From NCBI RefSeq assembly GCF_000202835.1, contig NC_015186.1:1984001-2048000 (forward strand): a stretch of 64,000 bases of DNA. Reading direction: 5' to 3'. Source of the DNA: Acidiphilium multivorum AIU301 (GTDB taxonomy: Bacteria; Pseudomonadota; Alphaproteobacteria; Acetobacterales; Acetobacteraceae). A program made the position numbers and the translations under genes. Of this stretch, positions 28,906-37,999 are shown one piece after another. The notes below the pieces were generated by a model. It saw only the letters and a program-made list of their open reading frames with translations, had not been told where the DNA came from and searched no databases. The first letter of the stretch is position 1. Every line of letters begins with the position of its first letter.

Positions 28906-29875
28906 ACAGTTTCTTGTCCTGCTTCATGCCGGCATAGAGCGGGGCCACCCATTTGCCGTAGCCGTTGTAGATTTGCGTCGGCACCACCTCGCCGGTGCCG
29001 ATGACGCGCTCGCGCGCCTGGCTCCAGCGCAGGGTGGGGTATTTCGGGTTCACATTGGCCCAGAAGCCGTACATGTCCGGGCTGGTCTTTTCCCAGAAGG
29101 TAACCGGCTGCTCCTTGACGAACTCGATGCGGACGAGGGATTTCGCCGATTTGAAGCCGTATTTCCAGGGCAGCACGACGCGGATCGGCGCGCCGTCCTG
29201 CCTGGGCATCTTCGCGCCATACATGCCGGTGCCGACGAAGGCGAGCTCGTTCGTCGCCTCCGCCATGGTCAGGCCCTCGTGGTAGGGCCAGGGGAAGAAC
29301 GGGATCGACAGGCCGGGCATCACCTTCGGGTCGGACAGCGTGGTGAAGCGGAGATATTTCGCGCCCGAGAGCGGCTTGGCCAGTTTCACCAGATCGGCGA
29401 GCGGAAAGCCTTCCCAGGGGACGACGAGGGACCAGGCCTCGACGCAGCGATGGCGGTAGATGCGGGTTTCGGTGCTGACCTTCTTCATCAGGTCGTCGAA
29501 GGAGATGGTGAAGGGCTTTTCCACCATGCCGTCGATGCGGATGGTCCAGGGTTCGGTGGGCAGTTTCTGGGCCTTGCGCCAGATGTCCTTGTTCAGGCCG
29601 AATTCGTAGAAATTGTTGTAGGTCTCGACATTGTGGCGCGGGGTGAGGCTGCGCTCGGGGTCGAAACGCGCGGCGGAGGGCGGGTAGTCGGAGATGCGGT
29701 CGCCCGGTTTGGCGTTCGCGTTGGCGTTGGTGTCGGCGAGGGCGGCGCCGATCTGGCCGAAGCCGAGCATGGCGCCGCCCAGCGTGGCAAGGGCGGCGCG
29801 GCGGTCGAGCGCCAGATGCGGCGGGGTCGCCTCCGTTTCGGGCAGGGACCAGTCCGGTTTGCGGATGACGTGCAT
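28898..29875 (-). CDS. msrP: Protein-methionine-sulfoxide reductase catalytic subunit (molybdoenzyme)
   Basis: A 325-residue Tat-exported molybdopterin enzyme. The twin-Arg signal is DRRAALATLGG (Arg25-Arg26), and the Mo-coordinating Cys144 lies in YRHRCVEAWS. NFYEFGLNKDIW and KFGFKSAKSLV-like blocks match YedY/MsrP. It repairs oxidised methionine in periplasmic proteins. GAGGAG sits 6 bases before ATG 29875. The haem membrane partner MsrQ is not adjacent, so electrons come from a partner encoded elsewhere. Confidence 0.93.
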   Translation of the reverse strand: MHVIRKPDWSLPETEATPPHLALDRRAALATLGGAMLGFGQIGAALADTNANANAKPGDRISDYPPSAARFDPERSLTPRHNVETYNNFYEFGLNKDIWRKAQKLPTEPWTIRIDGMVEKPFTISFDDLMKKVSTETRIYRHRCVEAWSLVVPWEGFPLADLVKLAKPLSGAKYLRFTTLSDPKVMPGLSIPFFPWPYHEGLTMAEATNELAFVGTGMYGAKMPRQDGAPIRVVLPWKYGFKSAKSLVRIEFVKEQPVTFWEKTSPDMYGFWANVNPKYPTLRWSQARERVIGTGEVVPTQIYNGYGKWVAPLYAGMKQDKKLFM

Positions 29876-29974
29876 GGTTGTTCTCCTCGGGCGATAGATT
29901 ACTCTGGTGCGCGCAGGCCATTCATCAACCCGCCGTGACCCGCGCGGGACCACCCTTCACAGCTTCGGGACCGC

Positions 29975-30757
29975 ATGACCGACAGACCGATCGACCGCCT
30001 CCTCGCCGTCATGGCAGCGCTTCGGCATCCCGAGACCGGGTGCCCGTGGGATCGCGAGCAGGATTTCGCCACCATCGCTCCCTATACGGTCGAGGAGGCC
30101 TATGAGGTTGCGGACGCGATCGGAAAAGGCGATGCGGACGCGCTGCGCGACGAGCTGGGCGACCTGCTGTTCCAGGTGGTCTATCACGCGCGGATGGCCG
30201 AGGAGCGCGGCTGGTTCGGCTTCGAGGAGGTGGCCGCCGGGATCGCCGAGAAGATGATCCGCCGGCATCCGCATGTGTTCGGCGAGGCCGCGGCGCGGGA
30301 CCAGGCGGCGCAGACCCGGGCCTGGGAGGCGGACAAGGCGCGCGAGCGGGCGGCACGGGCGGAGAGCGGCGTGCTGGATGGCATCGCCTCCACGCTGCCG
30401 GCGTTGATGCGGGCGCGGAAACTCGCGGCGCGGGCGGCGCGGGTCGGCTTCGACTGGCCGGATGCGGATTCGGTGCTCGACAAGCTCGACGAGGAGACGG
30501 CGGAGCTGCGCGCCGAGCTGGCGGGGGCGGACCCGGCGCGGATCGAGGACGAGCTGGGCGACATGTTCTTCGTGATGGTCAATCTCGCCCGCAAGCTCGG
30601 CTGCGATGGCGAGCAGGCGCTGGCGCGGGCGAATGCGAAGTTCGAGCGCCGGTTCCGCGCGGTGGAGGCGAGGCTCGCCGCCGCCGGGACGACGCCGGAG
30701 GCGGCCGGGCTCGCCGAGATGGAAGCGCTCTGGCAGGCGGTGAAGCGGGAGGGCTAG
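29975..30757 (+). CDS. mazG: Nucleoside triphosphate pyrophosphohydrolase MazG
   Basis: A 260-residue protein with two all-alpha MazG domains: first CPWDREQDFATIAPYTVEEAYEV with the ELGDLLFQVVYHA metal-binding helix, second DELGDMFFVMVNLARKL. It hydrolyses NTPs to NMP plus pyrophosphate, a house-cleaning role. Its TAG stop is part of the first arm of the palindrome at 30755-30805. It is divergent from msrP. Confidence 0.95.
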   Translation: MTDRPIDRLLAVMAALRHPETGCPWDREQDFATIAPYTVEEAYEVADAIGKGDADALRDELGDLLFQVVYHARMAEERGWFGFEEVAAGIAEKMIRRHPHVFGEAAARDQAAQTRAWEADKARERAARAESGVLDGIASTLPALMRARKLAARAARVGFDWPDADSVLDKLDEETAELRAELAGADPARIEDELGDMFFVMVNLARKLGCDGEQALARANAKFERRFRAVEARLAAAGTTPEAAGLAEMEALWQAVKREG

Positions 30758-30898
30758 AGCATCATCCGATCAGATGGAGTCATCTGATCGGATAAAGATG
30801 CTCTAATTATCAATATCATAGAGCACTACATCCGATCCGGATGGATCGGATGGTGCTCTAGGGCATCATCCGATCCGTTCGGATCGGAACGTGCTCTA
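30755..30898. repeat. Three tandem imperfect palindromes between convergent genes
   Basis: Three related hairpin units, each bounded by TAGAGCA-type and GTGCTCTA-type arms: 30755-30805, 30819-30860 and 30859-30898. All share an inner CATCCGATC core. They belong to the kind of short palindromic repeats scattered through alphaproteobacterial genomes. The outermost arms supply the TAG stops of both mazG (plus) and the phosphatase gene (minus). They probably also serve as a bidirectional terminator, although T-runs are short. Confidence 0.85.
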
Positions 30899-31729
30899 GC
30901 CGTAGAGCGCGTCGCGCAGGCGGTGCCAGGTGTCGCGGTCGGTGGCGGCGATGAGGCCGCCATCGATATCGGCCGGGCGCCAGGCCTCGCCATCCGGCCG
31001 GCGGACATGGCCGCCGGCTTCCTCGACGATCAGCGTGCCGGCGGCGTGGTCCCACGGCAAAGTGCGGCGGGAGACCGAGGCGTGCATATGGCCGGAGGCC
31101 ATGGCGCGGTAGGTGGCGGCGGCGCAGCGCAGGTTGGGCGTCTGCCCGAGGGCGGCGAGGCTGCCGAGCACGCGGGATTTTTCGGCCCGCGCCATGTATT
31201 GCCAGGAGACCGAGGCGATCATCTGCGCGAGCGGCGCCGGGGCGGCGACGCGCAGGGGCAGCCATTCGGCTGAATCGGATGCGCCGCGGAGCAGGAAGGC
31301 GCCGCCGCCGCTTGTGGCGAGCATGGTGTCGTCGCGCAGCGGGTCGTGGATCAGCCCGGCGATGGTTCGATTGTCCTCGACCAGGGCGATCATCAGGCCG
31401 AACAGCGGCAGGCCGGCGGCGTAGTTCTGGGTGCCATCGATCGGGTCGATGACGAAGACGGGACCGGGGCCGGCGACCGCGCCGAGCAGGGCGGGATCGG
31501 CGGCGACGGATTCCTCGCCGATCACCGCGACATCGGGGAACAGGGCGCGCAGGCCTTCGGTGAGGGCGCGCTCGGCCGCCTCGTCGGCCACCGTGACGGG
31601 GTCGAGCGGGCCGGACTTGGTGCGCAGGTCGGCCGGGCCGATATGGCCGAAGCGGGGCATCACGATCGTGCGCGCGACGTCGCGCAGCAGCGCCGCGATG
31701 GCGGAAAGGTCGGTTCTGTCAGGCATCAT
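30896..31729 (-). CDS. Inositol-monophosphatase-family phosphatase (HisN/CysQ-like)
   Basis: A 277-residue Mg-dependent phosphatase. Motifs are VIGEES (Glu72, Glu73), DPIDGTQNY (Asp95, Asp98) and PWDHAAG near the C-terminus, the three metal-site blocks of the IMPase superfamily. The sequence is close in style to histidinol-phosphate phosphatase HisN of alphaproteobacteria, but inositol monophosphatase or 3'(2'),5'-bisphosphate nucleotidase cannot be excluded. It is downstream of hflX by 23 bp and its stop lies in the palindrome array. Confidence 0.85.
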   Translation of the reverse strand: MMPDRTDLSAIAALLRDVARTIVMPRFGHIGPADLRTKSGPLDPVTVADEAAERALTEGLRALFPDVAVIGEESVAADPALLGAVAGPGPVFVIDPIDGTQNYAAGLPLFGLMIALVEDNRTIAGLIHDPLRDDTMLATSGGGAFLLRGASDSAEWLPLRVAAPAPLAQMIASVSWQYMARAEKSRVLGSLAALGQTPNLRCAAATYRAMASGHMHASVSRRTLPWDHAAGTLIVEEAGGHVRRPDGEAWRPADIDGGLIAATDRDTWHRLRDALYG

Positions 31730-31752
31730 GGGCTGGAATCCGTGGCGGTGGG

Positions 31753-33060
31753 TCAGGGGACCGGGGCGTGCAGCGCGGCTTCGTGATCGCGCTCGAAACG
31801 GGCGCGGTCCTCGGGGCGGAGCCGGACCTCGATGGCGATGGCGTCCTCGCCATCCGCGCGGGAGAGCACCTCGCCGTGGCGGTAGAGCCAGGCGAGGCCG
31901 GCGCCGTCGGCCGGCGCGAGCCAGTAGGTCGCGACCTGCATGGCGCCGGCGAGCCGGGCATCGATCGTGGCGCGCAGCGTGTCGAGATTCTCGCCGGACA
32001 GCGCCGAGACGGCGATGGCGGAAGCGCCCGGCAGGTCGCGCGCGGCGGGATCGAGCAGATCGATCTTGTTCATCACCTCGATGCAGCGGGACGACCATCC
32101 CTCGTCGATCATGCCCGAGCGGGCCATGCCGTCGAGCACGGAGACGACGTCGGCGCGCTGGGCGGCGCTGTCGGGGTGGGCGCAGTCGCGGACATGGAGG
32201 ATGATGTCGGCGGCGGCGACCTCTTCGAGGGTGGCGCGGAAGGCGGCGACGAGTTCGGTCGGCAGGTCGGAGATGAAGCCGACCGTGTCCGACAGGATGG
32301 CCTGGCGGCCGGAGGGCAGGACGATGAGGCGCATCGTCGGGTCGAGGGTGGCGAAAAGCTGGTCCTGCGCGTGGACGGTGGCCCCGGTGAGCGCGTTGAA
32401 CAGCGTGGATTTGCCGGCATTGGTGTAGCCGACCAGGGCGACGACCGGATAGGGCACGCGGTTGCGCGCGGCGCGGTGCAGGGCGCGGGTGCGGCGGACC
32501 TCGTCGAGCTCGCGGCGGAGGCGGGCGATGCGGTCGGTGATCAGGCGGCGGTCCGCCTCGATCTGGGTTTCGCCGGGGCCACCGAGGAAGCCGAAGCCGC
32601 CGCGCTGGCGCTCCAGATGGGTCCAGGAGCGGACGAGGCGGGAGCGCTGGTAGGCGAGATGCGCGAGTTCGACCTGCAGAACGCCCTCGGCGGTGCGGGC
32701 GCGCTCACCGAAAATGTCGAGGATCAGGCCGGTGCGGTCGATGACCTTGCACTTCCAGGCGCGTTCGAGATTGCGCTGCTGCACCGGGCTGAGCGTGGAA
32801 TCGACCACCGCGACGCCGATCTCGGCCTCGGCGATGGACTCGCCGATCCGCCGCACCTGACCCTCGCCGAACAGGGTGGCGGGGCGGTGCGCGCGGATCT
32901 GCACGATTTCGTCATGGGCGATGACGAGGCCGATCGAGGCGGTGAGTCCGATCGCCTCGGCGAGGCGGGCCTCGGCCTCGCGCGGGCCGTTGCGTCCGCC
33001 ATGTTCCCAAGGCAGCAGGACGGCGGCGCGGGTGGGCGCGGCCTGGGTGGGTATGCTCAA
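31753..33060 (-). CDS. hflX: Ribosome-associated GTPase HflX
   Basis: A 435-residue GTPase. The N-terminal HflX domain includes [11 protein letters not shown] and [17 protein letters not shown]; the G domain has P-loop [10 protein letters not shown]3 DTVGF and NKID. HflX rescues stalled ribosomes. It is 6 bp downstream of hfq on the same strand, the classical hfq-hflX pair. Confidence 0.96.
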   Translation of the reverse strand: MSIPTQAAPTRAAVLLPWEHGGRNGPREAEARLAEAIGLTASIGLVIAHDEIVQIRAHRPATLFGEGQVRRIGESIAEAEIGVAVVDSTLSPVQQRNLERAWKCKVIDRTGLILDIFGERARTAEGVLQVELAHLAYQRSRLVRSWTHLERQRGGFGFLGGPGETQIEADRRLITDRIARLRRELDEVRRTRALHRAARNRVPYPVVALVGYTNAGKSTLFNALTGATVHAQDQLFATLDPTMRLIVLPSGRQAILSDTVGFISDLPTELVAAFRATLEEVAAADIILHVRDCAHPDSAAQRADVVSVLDGMARSGMIDEGWSSRCIEVMNKIDLLDPAARDLPGASAIAVSALSGENLDTLRATIDARLAGAMQVATYWLAPADGAGLAWLYRHGEVLSRADGEDAIAIEVRLRPEDRARFERDHEAALHAPVP

Positions 33061-33066
33061 CCCGGC

Positions 33067-33378
33067 CTACCCGGCATCGCGGTCGGGATCGCCGGCGCGG
33101 CCGAGGCTGAGCGTGGCGCCGCCCGCCGGCGCGGCGCCCTCGGCCTTGGTCGCGTCGAAGAGCTGGATCGGCGCGCCGGGCATCACGGTCGAGATCGCGT
33201 GCTTGTAGACGAGCTGGGTGTGCCCGTCGCGGCGGAGGAGGACGGAGAAATTGTCGAACCAGGTGATCACACCCTGGAGCTTCACGCCGTTCACCAGGAA
33301 CACGGTGACCGGGGTCTTGCTCTTGCGAACGTGATTGAGGAAGACATCCTGCACGTTCTGCGATTTTTCGTTGGCCAC
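33067..33378 (-). CDS. hfq: RNA chaperone Hfq
   Basis: A 103-residue Sm-like protein. Sm1 ([20 protein letters not shown]) and Sm2 (YKHAIST) motifs are intact, forming a hexameric ring that pairs sRNAs with mRNAs. The C-terminal tail ([18 protein letters not shown]) is longer than in many alphaproteobacteria. It starts at GTG 33378 ([11 protein letters not shown]), with AAGGA about 8 bases upstream. Confidence 0.96.
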   Translation of the reverse strand: MANEKSQNVQDVFLNHVRKSKTPVTVFLVNGVKLQGVITWFDNFSVLLRRDGHTQLVYKHAISTVMPGAPIQLFDATKAEGAAPAGGATLSLGRAGDPDRDAG

Positions 33379-33573
33379 GTCTGGAGTCCTTTTTTTCTTG
33401 CCGGGCATGGCGGTTGCCATGGCGTGGGTGCATCGGGTCATGGCATCGGGCCGGAACCCGCTGCCGCATGTTCGGCCCCGCCCGTTCGGAGAGCCCGCAA
33501 ACGGATGCCGCAGGCGGAGATATAGCTTGCCGGGGCGCCGAAACCAATCGGAAGCGCCCGGCATGGGATAAAA

Positions 33574-33608
33574 AAACGCTTGTGGCGGGTGCATCACACA
33601 CCCGCCAC
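33574..33608 (-). terminator. Rho-independent terminator of the Hint-domain gene
   Basis: A perfect 10-bp stem (33582-33591 with 33599-33608, loop 7 nt) lies 34 bases past the Hint gene stop, followed on the minus strand by a run of seven T at about 33576-33570. It is still intact although the gene upstream is split by an IS. Confidence 0.88.
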
Positions 33609-33641
33609 CATCACAGGGCGCGGCCGGTGGGCCGGCGGAGA

Positions 33642-34405
33642 TCAGGCGCTGGCGCGCCGCATGGCGGCCGGCGCGGTCCAGAACAGGGCCTGGGCGGTCA
33701 GCGTCAGCGCCAGTTCGGCGCCGGCGCGGGGCAGGCGGATGCCGGCGTTGCCGCTTGTCCAGACGCCGGCATCGCCGCCCGCGCGCGGCAGGCGGCCGGG
33801 TGCTGGGATCGCGGTTTCGAGGTCGAGCGCCACGCCGTCCAGCGCGAGGCCGGCAACCGACAGGCCGAGGCGGCGGCGGTCGGTGGAGACCGGGTCGACC
33901 TCGGCGGGGACGAAGGTGCCGGCGAGGAGTTCGAATTCGGTCGCGTTCGCGGGCAGGGCGAAGCGGAACGTGCCGGGCTTCTCCTCGCTGGCCTCGATGA
34001 TCAGGTCGCCATGGCGGAGCGCGGGGCGGACGCGGACCAGGGCGAAGCCCTGCGCGGCGCGGCGCGCGGCGAGGCGGGCGCGGATCGCGGCCAGGGCGTC
34101 GCCGCCGGTGACCAGCGGGGCGCAGCCTTCGGCCTCGCGCCGGGCCTGCATCAGGTCGGGGTGCAGGGTGATCGGTTCGCCGGCGTTCTCGAACAGGCCG
34201 CGATGGCCGGTATCGAGGAAGCTTTCCGCCGGCGCGCCCTCGGCCAGCAGGACGTCGTGCCGGTCGAGCTCGACATGGAAATAGGTGACGCGGGAGATTC
34301 GGCGGTCGGGTGCGATCATGGTGCCGTCGACCAGATCCTTCGCCTGGACCAGCACGCCGTCGAGGAACAGGGCGTGGTCGGGCGAGACCACGAGGTCGCG
34401 CGCGG
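33642..34405 (-). pseudogene. Hint-domain protein, C-terminal fragment (split by IS)
   Basis: This is the 3' part of a gene whose 5' part lies at 35644-36430; an insertion sequence separates them. It continues the Hint (Hedgehog/intein-like) domain with [25 protein letters not shown] and the [24 protein letters not shown] block, then a ~120-residue beta-rich tail. Removing the IS and one target copy restores the uninterrupted frame (...[18 protein letters not shown]...) for a 516-residue protein. A short in-frame ATG lies 14 bases inside the fragment, but a separate functional product is unlikely. Confidence 0.9.
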
Positions 34406-34415
34406 GGACGCCATC
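34406..34415. repeat. Target-site duplication, left copy
   Basis: GGACGCCATC immediately precedes the IS and is repeated exactly at 35644-35653 on the other side. Ten bp fits the 8-10 bp duplications of the ISAs1 family. Confidence 0.93.
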
Positions 34416-35643
34416 CAGGGGCTACGCATGAAAATTTCGGGCATAGTTGACGGCATGGAATCGGGTGTGATTCGGGGAGTCTCCTTGAGATTGGGAGACG
34501 TGCATGTCGGTGAGGCGGCTTGTGGAGGAATTTTCGGCGTTGGAAGACCCCCGCTGCGGCGGCAAGGTTGAGCACCGGCTAATTGATATTCTGGTGATTG
34601 CGGTGTGCGCGGTGATTGCCGGGGCGGAAAGCTGGGAGGATATGGCACTGTATGGCCGTAGCAAGCAGGAATGGCTGGGCACGTTTTTGGCGCTGCCGAA
34701 CGGCATTCCATCGCACGACACCTTCCGGCGTGTGTTCATGCTGATCGATACCGGGCGTTTCGAGGCATGTTTCGAAGCGTGGGCGCGCTCATTCGGGACG
34801 ACTTTGGACCGGGAAGTGGTGGCGATTGACGGGAAAACGATCCGCGGCTCGTTTGATCGCAGCCGGGACCAGGCGGCGCTTCACGTTGTGAGTGCATGGG
34901 CGAGTGATCGGGGGCTGGTGCTCGGCCAGCGTCAGGTCGGCGACAAATCGAACGAGATCACCGCGATCCCGGAATTGCTGGATGTGCTGGACATCAAGGG
35001 CGCCATTGTCACGCTGGACGCGATGGGGTGCCAGCGAGCCATCGCGTCCAAAATTCTCGAGCGGGGTGCTGATTATCTCGTCACCCTCAAAGCAAACCAG
35101 GGGAAGAAACACAGCGCCGTGCAGGAGTATTGCGCAACCACCTGCTTCAGCCGCTCACCCGTTGATCGGCCGGTGCATGACGAATTCGATGATGGTCATG
35201 GTCGTCTTGTTCGGCGCCGGGTGTTCGTCTGTCCGGACGCCGTAGCGCTGGAACCGCTGCGCGACTGGCCGGGGTTGAAGAGCGTTCTGGCCGTGGAAAC
35301 CATCCGCGGCGTCAACGGATCCGGCAAGATCGAAGCCGAAATCCGCTACTTCCTGTCCAGCAGCGACGATCAACCCGAAATCCTGGCGAAAGCGATCCGT
35401 CAACATTGGCAGATCGAGAACAGCCTACACTGGGTGCTCGACGTCACCTTCAACGAAGATCACTGCCGGATCCGGGATCGCAACGCCGTCCAGAACTTCT
35501 CCCTGCTTCGCAAGATCGCAATCAACCTCGTTCGCCGCCATCAGGCATCAAAGGCCAGTCTCAAGGGGCGCCGCAAAATGGCCGCCTGGGATAACCGTTA
35601 CATGGAGCAAGTGCTCACCGGCTTCTTTCATGCGTAACCCCTG
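34416..35643 (+). mobile_element. ISAs1-family insertion sequence, 1228 bp, complete
   Basis: Terminal inverted repeats are CAGGGGCTACGCATGAAA at the left and CAGGGGTTACGCATGAAA (complement of the right end), with one mismatch in 18. The element encodes one transposase and is bounded by perfect 10-bp target duplications. The identical duplications and intact transposase point to a recent, probably still active, insertion. Its codons have visibly weaker G/C third-position bias than the host genes, in keeping with transfer. Confidence 0.94.
34504..35637 (+). CDS. ISAs1-family transposase (H-repeat-associated type)
   Basis: A 377-residue DDE transposase. The N-terminal block [21 protein letters not shown] and the SHDTFRRVF segment are typical of the ISAs1/H-repeat family. 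The likely catalytic triad is Asp109 ([12 protein letters not shown]), Asp172 ([10 protein letters not shown]) and Glu305 ([13 protein letters not shown]). It is full length with no frameshift; the stop codon lies within the right inverted repeat. Confidence 0.95.
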   Translation: MSVRRLVEEFSALEDPRCGGKVEHRLIDILVIAVCAVIAGAESWEDMALYGRSKQEWLGTFLALPNGIPSHDTFRRVFMLIDTGRFEACFEAWARSFGTTLDREVVAIDGKTIRGSFDRSRDQAALHVVSAWASDRGLVLGQRQVGDKSNEITAIPELLDVLDIKGAIVTLDAMGCQRAIASKILERGADYLVTLKANQGKKHSAVQEYCATTCFSRSPVDRPVHDEFDDGHGRLVRRRVFVCPDAVALEPLRDWPGLKSVLAVETIRGVNGSGKIEAEIRYFLSSSDDQPEILAKAIRQHWQIENSLHWVLDVTFNEDHCRIRDRNAVQNFSLLRKIAINLVRRHQASKASLKGRRKMAAWDNRYMEQVLTGFFHA

Positions 35644-35653
35644 GGACGCCATC
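35644..35653. repeat. Target-site duplication, right copy
   Basis: GGACGCCATC directly follows the IS and matches 34406-34415 without mismatch. Confidence 0.93.
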
Positions 35654-36430
35654 GGCCAGCGCGCCGGCGGCGATGCGGACCGGGCGGACCAGTTCGGGGC
35701 GCGGATGGCGGCTGAGGTCGAGCGTGCGGCGGCCGATCCAGACCACGCGGCGTTCGGCGCCGGCGGCGGTGAGGACGGTATCGCCGGCCCGCAAGGATTC
35801 GACCGGGGTCTCGCCGGCCGGGGTGCGGATCTGCGTGCCGGCGGCGAAGCAGGGGTTGATGTCGCTGCCCGTGGTGATGGTGAAGGCGTATCCGCCGGTC
35901 TCGGACGCAGGGCCGGGCTCGGCCGAGGAGTCGCCGAAATCGCTAAGGCCGACCGAGAGGGTCAGCGTGCCGGTGGAAGGGATGCTGCCGAACAGGGACT
36001 GCTCGATCGCGTTGATGAACGGCGCGAGTGACGTATTCAGTGCCGATCCGTACTCGAGGTTGATGAGGGGACTGTCGGTTTGGATCAGACCATCCGAGGC
36101 GTAAATCCTGAGATCCTGGCTCACGGCGAGGCCGGCGATATTCTGGAACGTCGTGACATCGCTCGGCGCCGAGGGCGAGGTGTCGAAATTGGAGAAGTCG
36201 GTCGTGGCATCGGCCAGGACGATCGTGTCGTTCGGTCCGAAATGCTGGATGTTGCCGCCCAGTTCGAGCGCGGTGACGGCCGTCGTGACCCCCACGAAGG
36301 TTATTGAAAGGGCGGACGGCTCGATGACGAGATCCGTCGGGGCTGACCCCGTCGTTGGAAATGAAAAGTTGCTGGTCAGCGATGCATTGAGAATCAGCGT
36401 ATCACCAGAAGGTATTGTCACATCGGACAT
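35644..36430 (-). pseudogene. Hint-domain protein, N-terminal fragment (split by IS)
   Basis: The 5' part of the interrupted gene, with ATG 36430 preceded by GGGAGAG. Residues 1-190 are Ser/Thr/Gly-rich and beta-like with no recognised domain and no clear signal peptide, as in secreted repeat proteins. Cys194 in [22 protein letters not shown] begins the Hint domain, equivalent to the autoprocessing Cys of Hedgehog/intein domains. The frame runs on into the IS and stops at 35615 after seven foreign residues. Such Hint_2 proteins are common in Acetobacteraceae with unknown function. The remaining product would lack the second half of the Hint fold. Confidence 0.9.
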
Positions 36431-36480
36431 GCCGCTCTCCCGCGTTCAAATATGTCTGAAATTTGAAATATTCTGACGCC

Positions 36481-36509
36481 ATGATAAGCAACGACAACAA
36501 GAGATTCAA
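36481..36509 (-). promoter_or_regulatory. Predicted housekeeping promoter of the Hint-domain gene
   Basis: On the minus strand TTGAAT (36509-36504) and TATCAT (36486-36481) are separated by exactly 17 bp in an A/T-rich stretch, about 50 bp before the ATG at 36430. The -10 box matches 5 of 6 consensus bases and the -35 box 4 of 6. Confidence 0.6.
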
Positions 36510-36570
36510 TTTTTTTAATGCTTCAGCGGACGCGAATTTAACGTTATGTTATCTTATGATGCGAATGAAT

Positions 36571-37608
36571 TCATAAAATGAAACCGCCTCCCAGAACGCG
36601 GGACTCGCGATAGACGACGCAGGCCTGGCCGGGGGCGGCGAGAGCGGGGGTGTCGAGGGTGACGAGGTTGCGGGCGATGTCGATCTCGGCGGGGTGCGGC
36701 GTCTCGCCGGCGCGGAGCTTGACGCTGGCGCGGAACGGGGCGGCGGGCGGATCGATCAGCCAGTTCGGCTCGGCGATCCGCACCTCGCGACCGCCGGCGC
36801 CGCGGGGGCCGACGACGATGCGGCGGCGGGCGGCGTCGATCCGGGTGACGACGTGGCCGGAGGCGGCGCCGAGGCGCTTGGCCTGGCCGACCGTGTAGCG
36901 GGCGATGCCCTGGTGACGGTCGAGCACGGCGCCGTCCTCGGTGACGATCTCGCCGGGAGCGGCGGCATCGGGGCGGAGCTTCGCGACGATGTCGGCATAG
37001 GTGCCGGAGGGAACGAAGCAGATGTCCTGGCTGTCCGGCTTTTCGGCGACGGGCAGGTTCATCCGCGCGGCCTCGGCGCGGACGGCGTCCTTGTCCGGCA
37101 TGGTGCCGAGGGGGAAGCGGGAGAATGCGAGCTGGTCGCGCGTGGTGGCGAAGAGGAACCAGGACTGGTCGCGCCGGGCATCGACCGCGCGGTGAAGCTC
37201 CGCTCCCTCCGGCCCGTCCTCGCGGCGGACATAGTGGCCGGTGGCCAGCGCCTCGGCGCCGAGGTCGCGGGCGAGGCCGAGCAGGTCGCCGAACTTGAGG
37301 TGCTGGTTGCAGCGCACGCAGGGCACCGGGGTGCGGCCCTCGGCGTAGGATTCGGCGAAATCGCCGATCACCGCGGCGCGGAAGGCGGCCTCGGCGTCGA
37401 TCACGTAATGGGCGATGCCGAGACGGTCGGCGACGTTGCGGGCGTCGTGGATGTCCTGCCCGGCGCAGCAGGCCCCCTTGCGGCTGGTGGCCGCGCCGTG
37501 ATCGTAGAGCTGGAGGGTGACGCCGATCACCTCGTGCCCGGCCTCGTGCATCAGCCCGGCGACGACCGAACTGTCCACCCCGCCGGACATGGCGACGACG
37601 ACGCGCAC
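36571..37608 (-). CDS. mnmA: tRNA-specific 2-thiouridylase MnmA
   Basis: A 345-residue PP-loop enzyme that makes 2-thiouridine at U34 of Lys, Glu and Gln tRNAs. The PP-loop is SGGVDSS at residues 8-14; catalytic Cys residues are in TPVPCVRCNQ and SQDICFVPSG. The C-terminal beta-barrel ends VVYRESRVLGGGFIL. It lies 4 bp after the ferredoxin gene and is last in cysE-iscS-fdx-mnmA, so the sulfur donor (IscS) is encoded in the same run. Confidence 0.97.
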   Translation of the reverse strand: MRVVVAMSGGVDSSVVAGLMHEAGHEVIGVTLQLYDHGAATSRKGACCAGQDIHDARNVADRLGIAHYVIDAEAAFRAAVIGDFAESYAEGRTPVPCVRCNQHLKFGDLLGLARDLGAEALATGHYVRREDGPEGAELHRAVDARRDQSWFLFATTRDQLAFSRFPLGTMPDKDAVRAEAARMNLPVAEKPDSQDICFVPSGTYADIVAKLRPDAAAPGEIVTEDGAVLDRHQGIARYTVGQAKRLGAASGHVVTRIDAARRRIVVGPRGAGGREVRIAEPNWLIDPPAAPFRASVKLRAGETPHPAEIDIARNLVTLDTPALAAPGQACVVYRESRVLGGGFIL

Positions 37609-37612
37609 GATC

Positions 37613-37945
37613 TCAGCCGTTCTGCGCGTTCCGCACGCCGGCGGGCAGCTTCACGACGAGCCCGTCCAGCGCCGGGGACATCACGATCTGGCAGCCGAGG
37701 CGGGAGGTCTTTTCCAGGCCGAAGGCGAGGTCGAGCATGTCCTCCTCGTCTTCCGAGGCGGCGGCGAGCTTCGCGAACCAGTCGGGATCGACGATGACAT
37801 GGCAGGTCGAGCAGGCGAGCGAGCCTTCGCAGGCGCCCTCGATGTCGATCCCGTGCTTGTGGGCGATTTCGAGCACCGACAGGCCGGACGGCGCGTCCAC
37901 CGTCCGGCGCGTGCCGTCGCGCTCGATGAAAGTCATGTTCGGCAT
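37613..37945 (-). CDS. fdx: [2Fe-2S] ferredoxin, Isc/adrenodoxin type
   Basis: A 110-residue ferredoxin with the cluster ligands Cys39, Cys45, Cys48 (CEGSLACSTC) and Cys85 (RLGCQIV), the spacing of adrenodoxin/Isc ferredoxins, and the acidic interaction helix EDEEDMLDLA. It donates electrons for Fe-S cluster assembly. ATG 37945 (MPNMTFIERDG) is the natural start. It lies 54 bp downstream of the cysteine desulfurase gene. Confidence 0.93.
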   Translation of the reverse strand: MPNMTFIERDGTRRTVDAPSGLSVLEIAHKHGIDIEGACEGSLACSTCHVIVDPDWFAKLAAASEDEEDMLDLAFGLEKTSRLGCQIVMSPALDGLVVKLPAGVRNAQNG

Positions 37946-37999
37946 TTGAAACCCTTGAACCCGTTGCGTGGTGGAAGGCGCGCGCCGTTCCGCCGCCAT

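Noticed and set aside
35615-36430. An intact 271-residue protein ending at 35615
   Set aside because: Its last residues are read from the inverted repeat of the IS; the frame is a truncated product of the interrupted Hint-domain gene.
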